DNA of 32,637 nucleotides from Planctomycetaceae bacterium (GTDB lineage: Bacteria > Planctomycetota > Planctomycetia > Planctomycetales > Planctomycetaceae). The notes beneath the pieces were generated by a model. That model saw only the letters and a list, made by a program, of their open reading frames with translations, had not been told where the DNA came from and searched no databases. Made by a program: the position numbers and the translations under genes. Positions within the stretch are counted from its first letter, which is position 1. Each line of letters begins with the position of its first letter. The stretch is from assembly GCA_947476295.1 (NCBI GenBank), contig CANJQC010000055.1, forward strand, positions 1 to 32,637, written 5' to 3'. This document shows, piece by piece, positions 8,162 through 16,593 of the stretch.

Positions 8162-9673
8162 TTAGGCAAGTACGTCCCTCACAACCTGGCCTTCCACATC
8201 CGTCAGACGTCGTTCCAGCCCGTTGTAGTAGAACGTGAGTCGTTCGTGGTCGAGTCCAAGCAGGTGCAAGATGGTGGCGTGGAAGTCATGCACAGTGACG
8301 ATGTTTTCAATGGCTTTGTAGCCGAATTCATCAGTCGCTCCGTAGCTGAACGGGGCTTTGACTCCGGCACCAGCCAGCCAGCAGGTGAAGCCTTCGGGAT
8401 TGTGGTCTCGTCCGCTGGCTCCTTTTTGAAATGTCGGCATTCGTCCGAATTCAGTACACCAGACGACGAGTGTGTCTTTTAACAGTCCGCGCTGTTTGAG
8501 ATCTATGATCAGGGCAGCGGTAGGCTGATCGAGGACCGGGCCGTGGATGCTGTATTGATCCTTGAGCACCTTGTGTCCGTCCCAATTACTGACGCCTTCG
8601 CCGCCGGTCTGATACGCACCGTTGAACAACTGGACGAATCGCACACCCTGTTCCAGCAAGCGCCGCGCGAGTATGCAGTTTTTCGCGTAGCCAGCCTTCA
8701 GTATATTCTCTGTATCGTCTGCGCCGTACATGGCAATCGTCGATGCAGATTCGGTGGAGAGATCCCGCACTTCCGGAATGCTGAGCTGCATTTTCGCGGC
8801 CAGTTCGTAACTGGAAATGCGAGCGGCCAGCTCAGTGTCGCCGGGGAAGCGTCCGAGATGGCGTTCATTGAGCCGTTTCAAAAAGCCTCGCGTCTTTCCA
8901 TCGGCTGATTCAGAGATCGATTCTGGCCGTGCAAGGTTACGAATAGGCAGAGACGTGTTGAAGTCTGTGCCCTGATAAGCGGCTGGCAGAAACCCAGGCC
9001 CCCAGTTGTTGACGGAATTCTGCGGGGTACCGCGTGGATCGGGAATTGCCACATACGCGGGCAGGTTCTCGTTCTCTGTGCCAAGTGCATAAGCGGTCCA
9101 GGCTCCTATGCTGGGAAAGCCATCCAGCGTGAATCCCGTGGACATATAATTTTCACCGGGCCCGTGCGTGTTTGTCTTTCCCTTGATCGAATGCAGAAAG
9201 CACATGTCATCCGCCAGCGCGCCGAGATGTGGGACAAGGTCCGAGATCATCTTGCCGCATTCGCCGCGACGCTGAAACTTCCAGGGGCTTTGAGTCACAT
9301 TTCCCTGTTCGCCCTGAAACGTAATCAGCTTGTCAGCGCCCGGCAAAGGCTGACCGTGCCTAGCGATCAATTCGGGCTTGTAGTCGAACGTATCGAGATG
9401 GCTGCAGGCTCCTGAGCAGAAGATGACAATGACTCGTTTTGCTGCCGCAGGGAAGTGCGATGATCGCGGTGCGAATGGATGAGCGGGCTCGATGACAGGC
9501 CGTATGGAGCTTGTGCCACCGACCGTACCGAGCTTAGTATCTTCCGCTTTCAGCAATCCCTGTTCGGCGAGCATCATCGTCAGCGCAATGCTGCTGAGCC
9601 CGGTCCCGGTGTGATTCAGAAATCCGCGACGATTGAGAAGGTGGTGGCCGGCGAGGAGATCGATATGTTGCAT
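8162..9673 (-). CDS. DUF1501 family protein with Tat signal
   Basis: DUF1501 proteins belong to the alkaline phosphatase/sulfatase fold and are highly multiplied in planctomycetes; their reaction is not settled. The start is taken at ATG 9673 (503 residues); the frame extends to a TTG at 9694 with no better signal. Residues 14-35 are a Tat-type leader ([17 protein letters not shown]). Family phrases follow in order: [83 protein letters not shown] and [16 protein letters not shown]. It lies 185 bases downstream of the DUF1549/DUF1553 gene on the same strand, the usual pairing in this phylum, so the two probably form one exported system, often proposed to act in polysaccharide breakdown. Confidence 0.9.
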   Translation of the reverse strand: MQHIDLLAGHHLLNRRGFLNHTGTGLSSIALTMMLAEQGLLKAEDTKLGTVGGTSSIRPVIEPAHPFAPRSSHFPAAAKRVIVIFCSGACSHLDTFDYKPELIARHGQPLPGADKLITFQGEQGNVTQSPWKFQRRGECGKMISDLVPHLGALADDMCFLHSIKGKTNTHGPGENYMSTGFTLDGFPSIGAWTAYALGTENENLPAYVAIPDPRGTPQNSVNNWGPGFLPAAYQGTDFNTSLPIRNLARPESISESADGKTRGFLKRLNERHLGRFPGDTELAARISSYELAAKMQLSIPEVRDLSTESASTIAMYGADDTENILKAGYAKNCILARRLLEQGVRFVQLFNGAYQTGGEGVSNWDGHKVLKDQYSIHGPVLDQPTAALIIDLKQRGLLKDTLVVWCTEFGRMPTFQKGASGRDHNPEGFTCWLAGAGVKAPFSYGATDEFGYKAIENIVTVHDFHATILHLLGLDHERLTFYYNGLERRLTDVEGQVVRDVLA

Positions 9674-9858
9674 GAAGTTAAGTCCGCAGAGCAAGAGTGC
9701 AGCAGGTCATTTCTGCCGGAGAGGACTACGCGACTTGTCGCATCCAGCGACCAATCGAGGTCAAATAAAAGCCAACACGGCAACGTGGAGCGGCCATACG
9801 GTCCACCGACATTCGCCTCGCGGCAAGAATCCTTTCCGGCAGAAAAGGATCGACTTTG

Positions 9859-12669
9859 TTACTCAATAAACAAAAATTCGTTGCTGTTTAGCACCGCCCG
9901 ACAAAACGCGGAAATGCCTTGATCAGTGATGAAGGTCTGAGAATCTACGAACTCTGCAGCATCCGGTTCGCGACCGTAACACAGCCAGAATGCCCGTGCG
10001 ATCTGCTTGCCCCGATCATCGCCGCAATCGCGTTTAAGGCGATCAGCAAATAACTGAGCCTGTTGCAGCATAAACGGACTGTTGAATAGATTCAGGGCCT
10101 GCAGCGGAGTTGTCGAACGGCTGCGTTTGGGAACGGATGTTGCTGCATCGGGGCAATCGAACACGCCGAAGACGGATTCCTTTTCAAGGCGAACCTTGGT
10201 CATGTAGATCATGCGTCGCCAGTCTTCCGGGCCGTATGATTTCTTTGGAAAGTAGTGCCTTACGTTTTCCAGTTCCACCTCAAAGCCGCTGAAGCCAGGG
10301 CCGTACATGCGGTCATCGAGTACTCCGGTCACCGCTAGGATGCTGTCGCGGATTGGTTCGGCCTCAAGACGACGGGGAGGAAATCTCCACCACCACTGCG
10401 TATCGGCATCAGCCTGAAGTGCGTCGTCACGAGGCTGGCTGCTCTGTTGATATGTTGCAGAATTCAGGATCAGCCGATGCACATGCTTGAGCGACCAGTT
10501 GTGCTCCATGAGCTCCATCGCCAGCCAGTCCAGAAGTTCCGGATGAGTCGGCGGCACCCCGGCCTTCCCAAGATCGCTCGGCGTGGCCACAAGTCCTTTC
10601 CCAAGATGAAACTGCCACAGACGATTCACGATGACACGTGCCGTCAGCGGATTCTCCTTCGAGGCCATCCATTCCGCCAGTGCCAACCGACGCTGCTGCT
10701 CCGGCGAGGCTTCGGAGATTGCTAATTTTCCAAGTGCTGCGACGGTGCCAGGCTCAACTTGTTCACGTTTTGCGAGGGGCTCACCGCGAAACAGGCGATG
10801 AGTCGCCCCAGGCTGCTGAAATGTACCCGCATAGACAGTCGCTGTTACTTGGAGCTGCGACTTTCGTTGTTCGTGCTCTTGAAGTTGATTCAGCAGCTGA
10901 CGCCCCTGTTCGGCCTTGTCGTTCGGAAACTTTGCGAAATCGTATTCAGGTTGCGTCAAAGCCGCGCCGGTGAACGGAAGGCGATCGGCGGACGAAGCCA
11001 CGGGCTTCCATTGATCGGGCTCAACAGAGACCTCAATCACGTACTGCGTTGCTAGGCGATCGCCGAACTGGCCCTCGCGATCTCGAGCCCAGACGATGCG
11101 ATCGACAGTCACCACTTTCGACAGTTCGATCTGAATCCACCCTCGACCGGGTTCATTGGAAATCCAGCTGTGGGAATTTCCAAAACGACCGTCGTTGATG
11201 TTTTCCAGCTTGTGGATCTCATACCCCGGCAGGGCACTCGAGCAGGTCGCTTTGGCTCCCGTCGATGACAAGGCGACGTTTGTGGTGCCACTGAAGATTT
11301 CGAGTTCATCAATGCAGGATTGTGAGGCGTTTGTCTGTGCAATTGTAAAGCGAATGAATCTGGCGGCCGTCGGTTCGAACAATTCCTCATTGCCGCGCGC
11401 GTTCACAGGTGGTCGATGGGGACCTGCATCTTTGACAAACGGCTTGAGTTGATCTCGCAGATGCACCAACTGTTGATCGATCTTCGCGACTTCCTGGTGT
11501 TGCTGTTCGGTCAGCGGCAGCGACCGATCGCCGTGCTGAATCCCGGCGAAGATGGCCTGCATTGAATAATAGTCGGTTTGGCGGATCGGATCGAATTTGT
11601 GATTATGACAGCGTGCACAGCCCAGAGTCAGCCCCATGAAAGCTGTCCCTGTAGTATTGATCATGTCGTCGAGTTCGTTCTGCCGCTGCATGAGCGTCAG
11701 GTTGATGTCCGGACTCTTGACGAGATCGTATGGCCCGGCGACAAGGTACGCGGTGGCTTCCGAAGTGCCGATCGCATCTCCGGCAATCTGTTCCTTCAAG
11801 AACTGATCGTACGGTTTATCGTCATTGAGTGACCGAATAACATAGTCGCGATAAGGCCATGCGTTCGGACGTTCGCGGTTGGTTTCATAGCCGTTCGTTT
11901 CCGCGAACCGCACGAGGTCCAGCCAGTAACGTGACCATCGTTCGCCGTAGTGCGGACTGTCCAGGATTTTTTCCACAAGCAGGCTAACCGCCTGCGGATC
12001 ACGATTGGCGATAAACGCCCGAACTTCTTCCGGAGTCGGCGGCAGCCCAAGCATGTCGAGTGACATTCGCCGAATGAGCTCCGGTCGAGTCGCCTGTGCA
12101 TTGTGCGTCAGCGAGTGCTCCGACAGCTTCTGCAGAACAAAGGCATCGATTCCGTTTGCAACCCAGAGATCGTCGATCCCAGGCAGCCTGCTCGTTCGCA
12201 CGGGCTGAAACGACCAATGATCTGACTTCGCTGTTTCATCATCCGCTGCACCGTCCGGCCCTGGCCATACCGCGCCCGCATCAATCCATGTCCGCAGCAG
12301 TTGAATTTCGCCTTTCGACAACCGATTCATTCCATTCGGAGGCATCCGCTTACCAGTTTCCGCACCGCTCACCAGTTGAATCAAATGACTTTGTGCGCTA
12401 TCTCCCTCGACAATTGCAGGTTCCCCTGAATCCCCGCCACGCAACATCGCGGCGCGCCGATCAAGCCTCAGATGACTTTCCTGAGTCTCTGGCCCGTGGC
12501 AATCGAAACACTTTGCGATAAGAATGGGCCGCACCTGTGTTTCGAAGTCCGCAGTCGGAATACGATCGTTTGGAAAATGAGCTTCATCCGCCGTTACGGA
12601 TAAAGTCCATCCGAGGAATAGCAGCGTCACAGCCCGTCGGAGATTTATAGGGATCATGCCCGTGATCAT
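9859..12669 (-). CDS. PSCyt1/DUF1549/DUF1553 planctomycete cytochrome-like protein with discoidin-like insert
   Basis: ATG 12669 (936 residues) is chosen over the longer frame to 12834 because GGGGAG lies nine bases upstream and the signal peptide RRAVTLLFLGWTLSVTADE follows at once. Order of domains: PSCyt1 heme segment CFDCHG (C54, C57, H58) with RMPPNGMNRLS; DUF1549 with RRMSLDMLGLPPTPEEV and YGERWSRYWLDLVRFAET; a second CxxCH in CARCHNHKFDP; a beta-sandwich insert resembling F5/8 type C (discoidin) carbohydrate-binding modules (FIRFTIAQTNASQSCIDELEIF to WIQIELSKVVTVDRI, split here by omission); then DUF1553 with NRLWQFHLGKGLVATPSDLG and the tail PLQALNLFNSPFMLQQA. Exported; probably partners the following DUF1501 protein. 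The discoidin-like insert suggests a sugar-polymer target (inference). Confidence 0.9.
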   Translation of the reverse strand: MITGMIPINLRRAVTLLFLGWTLSVTADEAHFPNDRIPTADFETQVRPILIAKCFDCHGPETQESHLRLDRRAAMLRGGDSGEPAIVEGDSAQSHLIQLVSGAETGKRMPPNGMNRLSKGEIQLLRTWIDAGAVWPGPDGAADDETAKSDHWSFQPVRTSRLPGIDDLWVANGIDAFVLQKLSEHSLTHNAQATRPELIRRMSLDMLGLPPTPEEVRAFIANRDPQAVSLLVEKILDSPHYGERWSRYWLDLVRFAETNGYETNRERPNAWPYRDYVIRSLNDDKPYDQFLKEQIAGDAIGTSEATAYLVAGPYDLVKSPDINLTLMQRQNELDDMINTTGTAFMGLTLGCARCHNHKFDPIRQTDYYSMQAIFAGIQHGDRSLPLTEQQHQEVAKIDQQLVHLRDQLKPFVKDAGPHRPPVNARGNEELFEPTAARFIRFTIAQTNASQSCIDELEIFSGTTNVALSSTGAKATCSSALPGYEIHKLENINDGRFGNSHSWISNEPGRGWIQIELSKVVTVDRIVWARDREGQFGDRLATQYVIEVSVEPDQWKPVASSADRLPFTGAALTQPEYDFAKFPNDKAEQGRQLLNQLQEHEQRKSQLQVTATVYAGTFQQPGATHRLFRGEPLAKREQVEPGTVAALGKLAISEASPEQQRRLALAEWMASKENPLTARVIVNRLWQFHLGKGLVATPSDLGKAGVPPTHPELLDWLAMELMEHNWSLKHVHRLILNSATYQQSSQPRDDALQADADTQWWWRFPPRRLEAEPIRDSILAVTGVLDDRMYGPGFSGFEVELENVRHYFPKKSYGPEDWRRMIYMTKVRLEKESVFGVFDCPDAATSVPKRSRSTTPLQALNLFNSPFMLQQAQLFADRLKRDCGDDRGKQIARAFWLCYGREPDAAEFVDSQTFITDQGISAFCRAVLNSNEFLFIE

Positions 12670-12988
12670 ACATTCGGACTCCCCGCATCCGGTATTTGCA
12701 ATCAGGAACTTAAATATTTTTTGGATGAATCTGCATCTGTGAAAACAGTCAAAAACAGTACGACTGCCGATTCGATTTGCGTGGATTGCCTGACCGCAAC
12801 ACACAACTTGAAATGCGGAATCCGAGGGTCGCATGGGCTCAAATCTGATCGCTGAAAATCCGAAAAATCAGTGGTTTCCATAAGGACCGAGTCGTCAAAA
12901 CATCCCTCCGCCCTTGCCAAATCGGTAAGAGTGGCCGGTGTTGCCCAAAGGCAAAAAGAATTGGGCTGCAGACTCAGAGTTCGATGCT
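12670..12988. other. Divergent intergenic region
   Basis: About 320 bases between divergent starts. I found no convincing promoter pair, RNA or repeat; the longer frame upstream of the DUF1549/DUF1553 start is judged non-coding because the signal peptide sits behind the internal ATG. Confidence 0.5.
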
Positions 12989-14272
12989 ATGCAGATTCCA
13001 CTAAGATCCATGCAGCAAATTCCCATCAACCATCTGAGAACGTACCTGCGATGCCTGTTGGCAGTCGTGGCGTTCGACTTAACTCCCGCGGCCTGCGTGG
13101 CTCAGGATGGATGGTTGTATGCTTGGCGGAATCAGCCGTCCGGTGAGTTTGCACCGGACTACCGAAAAGTTGACCCGTTTCAGCCGATGTTTTCGGATGC
13201 AGACTTGGAAGCACATGCAGCCAGAAAAGCCCCTTCTTTTTTGACGCAGTTTTCAGCAAATGTGAAGACTTCAGCTGTTTGGGATGCCGACGCGGCCTCA
13301 GTTCCTGAGATACCCGCAGATGACGAACCGGCATGCGACGAATCACCAGAATACGACACGATACCGGTTTTGCACTCTGATCAGCCATCCGCACAAGGTT
13401 CAACAGACTACGCGAAGCTGGATGACCTCATGCCGAAGATTGAAACTGACTTACCGATCACACCGCAACAGGTCTTCTCGAACGCTCCGAGTCAATGCAA
13501 CAACTGCTTTGGTTGGCAGGTGCTTCCCCAAGGGCTGATGTACAAGTCCTACATTGCCGGTGAAAAAGAGCCACGAATGCAGTTCATTCAGTTGCAAGAC
13601 ACACGCAGCAATCAACGCATATGGGATGCCGTGCTCGGCGGGCGAGTCGGGCTGTTGCGGCATGGAAATTACGACTCCGTAAACCCACAAGGATTTCAGG
13701 TTGATATCGAAGGAGCGGTGTTTGCCCGCGTGCTGCCTGACCAACCCAGCGCGATGCTGCAGGGTTCCGACTACCGCGCAGGTTTACTGGGCACACATCG
13801 CTACAATGGAACGGCCTATAAATGGGGTTATTATCATGTCAGTTCTCACATTGGCGATGAGTTCCTGCTGGCAAACCCCACGTTCAATCGTGTCAACTAT
13901 GTCCGCGATTCTGTGATCGCGGGTGTGACGCAGGATCTGAAATACTCAACTCAGATTTACAGCGAAATGGCCTACGCGGCTGGCGCCGAAGGGGGGGCGA
14001 AACCGCTGGAGTTTCAATTCGGGGCTCAGTATCTGCCGGTCGCAAAATTCAACGTCCGAGGTGCTCCGTACGTTGCTACGAATTATCACATTTTCGAAGA
14101 CTTTGGATTTCAGGGCGGATTCAACACCGTTGCAGGCTGGGGCTGGCAAGGCCTCGAAACACAACACCGGCTTCGCGTCGGGCTGCAGTATTACAACGGC
14201 CCTTCGCTGCAATACCAATTCCTTGACCGCGTTGAAAACTTGTACGGCGGCGGGATCTGGTTCGATTATTAG
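12989..14272 (+). CDS. DUF1207 family exported protein
   Basis: Three starts are possible: GTG 12938, ATG 12989 and ATG 13010. The signal peptide (HLRTYLRCLLAVVAFDLTPA, cut before AQD) favours one of the ATGs; neither has a strong ribosome site, so the start is uncertain by seven codons. The mature protein has an acidic low-complexity N-terminal third, then the DUF1207 region: VLPQGLMYKSYIAGEKEPRM, WDAVLGGRVGLLRHG, FQVDIEGAVFARV, DYRAGLLGTHR, YYHVSSHIGDEFL, and a C-terminus ending in IWFDY. The alternating, aromatic-rich C-terminal two thirds and the terminal aromatic residue look like an outer-membrane beta-barrel, which fits what is assumed for DUF1207, but no function is known. Confidence 0.8.
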   Translation: MQIPLRSMQQIPINHLRTYLRCLLAVVAFDLTPAACVAQDGWLYAWRNQPSGEFAPDYRKVDPFQPMFSDADLEAHAARKAPSFLTQFSANVKTSAVWDADAASVPEIPADDEPACDESPEYDTIPVLHSDQPSAQGSTDYAKLDDLMPKIETDLPITPQQVFSNAPSQCNNCFGWQVLPQGLMYKSYIAGEKEPRMQFIQLQDTRSNQRIWDAVLGGRVGLLRHGNYDSVNPQGFQVDIEGAVFARVLPDQPSAMLQGSDYRAGLLGTHRYNGTAYKWGYYHVSSHIGDEFLLANPTFNRVNYVRDSVIAGVTQDLKYSTQIYSEMAYAAGAEGGAKPLEFQFGAQYLPVAKFNVRGAPYVATNYHIFEDFGFQGGFNTVAGWGWQGLETQHRLRVGLQYYNGPSLQYQFLDRVENLYGGGIWFDY

Positions 14273-14288
14273 GATCTGTTGCCGTGCG

Positions 14289-14307
14289 TCGCTGTCCGGC
14301 GATTTTT
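14289..14307 (+). terminator. Weak candidate terminator after the DUF1207 gene
   Basis: TCGC TGTCCG GCGA followed by TTTTT begins 17 bases after the stop codon. The stem is only four pairs, so this is weak. Confidence 0.3.
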
Positions 14308-14410
14308 GCAGCATGAATCTCGGAGTTGAGTCCTGCAGCAGTCGAACCTGCAGCACTTGTCCCGGGGGCTGATGCGTCCCGCTCGCCAGGCGCAAGTTGC
14401 TTCCGACAAA

Positions 14411-15250
14411 CTACGACTTCGCAAAAAACCACTGCTGAGCGAAGTACCAGGTCGTCAGCACGATGCCGATCGCAATAACGATCCTTCGAACAACCGTGCG
14501 ATCCATTTTGCGAGCCAGAGCCGCACCCAACCAGCCTCCAAATGACGCTGAAAGAAGCATTGGGACGGCTAGTTTCCAGTTCACGTTGTCGGAGATCACA
14601 AACACGACGACGGCAATTCCATTGATCATTCCCGCCAGTGCTGTCTTCAGTCCATTTACGTGATGAATGTTGCCCAAATGCAGCAGACTCAGCGTGCTGA
14701 GCATCAGGATTCCGAGCCCAGCACCGAAGTAACCCCCGTAGAAACCAATCAACAATTGTAGCCCGAATACCAGCCACAGATAACGCCGACTGCGAACATC
14801 GCCTGTTGAACCGTCTTCCGTCGCACCGCCCGGAGCGGCACCTGCTGTCATAGCAAGGGTCAGTCGAGGTTGCAAAACAAATAGCACCGTCGCCAGACCG
14901 ATCAGCCACGGAATCATGGCCTTGAACGACGACTCTGGCGCGATGACCACGATGTATGCCCCGGCTACGCCGCCAATCAAACTTGGCAAAGCCAGCCATC
15001 GCACCCATCCCCATAGTTCTCTGAGTTCGCGGCGATAACCCCACGTACCCGACAGCGCACCCGGACACAGAGAAACCGTATTCGTGGCGTTCGCAATGAT
15101 CGCCGCATTGGGAGTTCCTCCGAGTATCCAGATCAATGCCGGAAACGTAATCAGCGTACCGCCTCCGGCCACCGAATTGATCGCCCCTGCGACCAAAGCG
15201 GCCGGACACAGCACAAGATAAGCCTGCCAGCCTGTACTCCAACTATGCAC
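14411..15250 (-). CDS. TauE/SafE-family membrane permease
   Basis: The frame is open to 15355, but I set the start at GTG 15250 because AGGAG lies seven bases upstream and the longer version would overlap dus by over 100 bases and add a polar stretch. The 279-residue product has roughly eight hydrophobic segments and the family hallmarks AGAINSVAGGGTLITFPAL near the N-terminus and GFYGGYFGAGLGILML in the second half, plus a cytoplasmic-looking charged loop around GATEDGSTGDVRSRR. TauE/SafE proteins are implicated in export of sulfite or organosulfur anions; the substrate here is unknown. GTG overlaps the dus stop by eight bases, suggesting translational coupling. A sulfite-oxidase-like enzyme is encoded 8 kb away, which is suggestive at most. 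Confidence 0.85.
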   Translation of the reverse strand: MHSWSTGWQAYLVLCPAALVAGAINSVAGGGTLITFPALIWILGGTPNAAIIANATNTVSLCPGALSGTWGYRRELRELWGWVRWLALPSLIGGVAGAYIVVIAPESSFKAMIPWLIGLATVLFVLQPRLTLAMTAGAAPGGATEDGSTGDVRSRRYLWLVFGLQLLIGFYGGYFGAGLGILMLSTLSLLHLGNIHHVNGLKTALAGMINGIAVVVFVISDNVNWKLAVPMLLSASFGGWLGAALARKMDRTVVRRIVIAIGIVLTTWYFAQQWFFAKS

Positions 15251-16295
15251 AGGCAATCTCCTGTGCGTGTCCAGAGTTTCCGGGATCTGTCGGGTACTGA
15301 CCTGGTTGCTCGTCTGCATAATACCAGCCGATGACCTGATGCCAGTCGTCGGCATTTTTGACTGCGATGAATGCGGTGCGCACGGTGTCCGCAGCAGGAT
15401 GCCAGGCGGAGTAATGAATGCAGAATTTGCGAAGTTGCTTTGACACCTGATCCGACGGCAGAATTTGTTCCGCCATTCGAAAGTGTTCGCAGATCACATC
15501 CCGCTGTTCATGCACGGTCGGGGGTTGCGGCATCGGCTCACCGCACAGCAGCGCAGCAGCCTGAGAAAATATCCACGGATTGCCAATTGAGCCTCGCGCT
15601 GCCGTGACGCCATTTACGCCGGTTTCCCGAAGCATACGCACGCAGTCGGCAGCGGTAAACAAATCACCGCTCCCCAATAGAGTGCGATGCGGGAACTTCT
15701 GGCGAACCTCCTTCAAAAATGCCCAGTGACTCGGGCCGACATATTTTTGCTCCACCGTGCGACCATGCACCGTGACGGCGGCCACGCCCAGATCGAATGC
15801 CGATTCAATAATACGAAAAAAGTTGTCGCGACTTTGTTGAGAATTATCAAGCCCGCGTCGCATCTTCAACGTGATCGGAATCTCTGCAGCTACCGCATCG
15901 CGAACCCGCCGCACGATTTCTATCGCCACTTCCGGTTGTCCCAGATGATAACCTCCGCGACAACGACCAGAGGCCTTCTTCGCGGGACATCCGAAATTGA
16001 TATCGATCACATCGAAGCCTGCTTCAACCAGTTTCCTCGCCGCTGGCGGAAACTCATCCGGCTCTGCTCCCATCAACTGAGCCCCCACGGGATGATCGTC
16101 ATCCGTGACCAGCAGATGATGCCGTGTCTTCGCACGATCTTTCAACGAACGAACGAACGAATCAATCATCACCTCACAAATCGTATATGGCGCACCCAGC
16201 TTCCGCGCAACCGCCCGCATCGGCCAGTCGCTGTAGCCGCTCATCGCCGCCTGCACGACGGGTAGTTTAAGTTTAAGAGGTCCTATGGTCAGCAA
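15243..16295 (-). CDS. dus: tRNA-dihydrouridine synthase
   Basis: FMN-dependent reductase that converts uridine to dihydrouridine in tRNA D-loops. The 350-residue protein begins with the TIM-barrel phrase PVVQAAMSGYSDWPMRAVAR, then PVGAQLMGAEP, DVIDINFGCPAKK with the active-site cysteine C103, ITLKMRRGLD, AVTVHGRT and the phosphate-binding GSGDLFTAADCVRM and GVNGVTAARGSIGNPWIF. This is the DusB-like bacterial pattern. After C103 the sequence reads ASGRCRGGYHL rather than the common VVKKGAGSALL-type run, a modest deviation. The frame opens with TTG at 16295 and no strong ribosome site; no ATG lies closer than codon 18, so TTG is the likely start. It is the first gene of a two-gene unit with the TauE/SafE gene. 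Confidence 0.9.
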   Translation of the reverse strand: MLTIGPLKLKLPVVQAAMSGYSDWPMRAVARKLGAPYTICEVMIDSFVRSLKDRAKTRHHLLVTDDDHPVGAQLMGAEPDEFPPAARKLVEAGFDVIDINFGCPAKKASGRCRGGYHLGQPEVAIEIVRRVRDAVAAEIPITLKMRRGLDNSQQSRDNFFRIIESAFDLGVAAVTVHGRTVEQKYVGPSHWAFLKEVRQKFPHRTLLGSGDLFTAADCVRMLRETGVNGVTAARGSIGNPWIFSQAAALLCGEPMPQPPTVHEQRDVICEHFRMAEQILPSDQVSKQLRKFCIHYSAWHPAADTVRTAFIAVKNADDWHQVIGWYYADEQPGQYPTDPGNSGHAQEIACA

Positions 16296-16309
16296 TGTAG
16301 CATTTCGCA

Positions 16310-16432
16310 GTGAGAGAAAATATACGTACCGTACATCAGTTGGACAAAGTGATCACGAAAGCTGCGGAAGTTCTTTCGTCGCATGAATTACTCGAGCAGG
16401 TGAGGCAACTGCGAAGAATGCTGGAGTCGTAG
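16310..16432 (+). other. Small open frame, 40 codons, unidentified
   Basis: From GTG 16310 to TAG 16430-16432 the plus strand encodes a highly helical peptide containing VHQLDKVITKAAEVLSSHEL and ending RRMLES. An in-frame TAG is 12 bases upstream and there is no good ribosome site. It may be a small protein, a decayed gene tail or chance. Confidence 0.25.
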
Positions 16433-16443
16433 CAGCACTTCGT

Positions 16444-16593
16444 AGCCGTCTCGCTCTGCCGAGAAGAGCCTTGATCAAGGCCATGTGGGCAGCCAGTATG
16501 CATACTATGCCGAGAGTTACGGAGAAATCCACCTGCGATTAGTCGGCAAAGTTCAGACCGAACGGCTCATCACGGCGGAGCTTGATAGCTCCA
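16444..16593 (+). pseudogene. Possible decayed gene fragment
   Basis: After a TAG, a plus-strand frame stays open past 16593 into the antisense of the prolyl oligopeptidase gene. It includes GSQYAYYAESYGEIHLRL and VGKVQTERLITAELDS, which look protein-like, but no start or family was recognised. The palindrome GGAGCTTGATAGCTCC lies at its end. Confidence 0.2.

Noticed and set aside
14121-15242. Minus-strand ORF of 373 codons
   Set aside because: It is out of frame with the TauE/SafE gene and antisense to the DUF1207 gene; its composition is rich in arginine, serine and cysteine, typical of a shadow frame.
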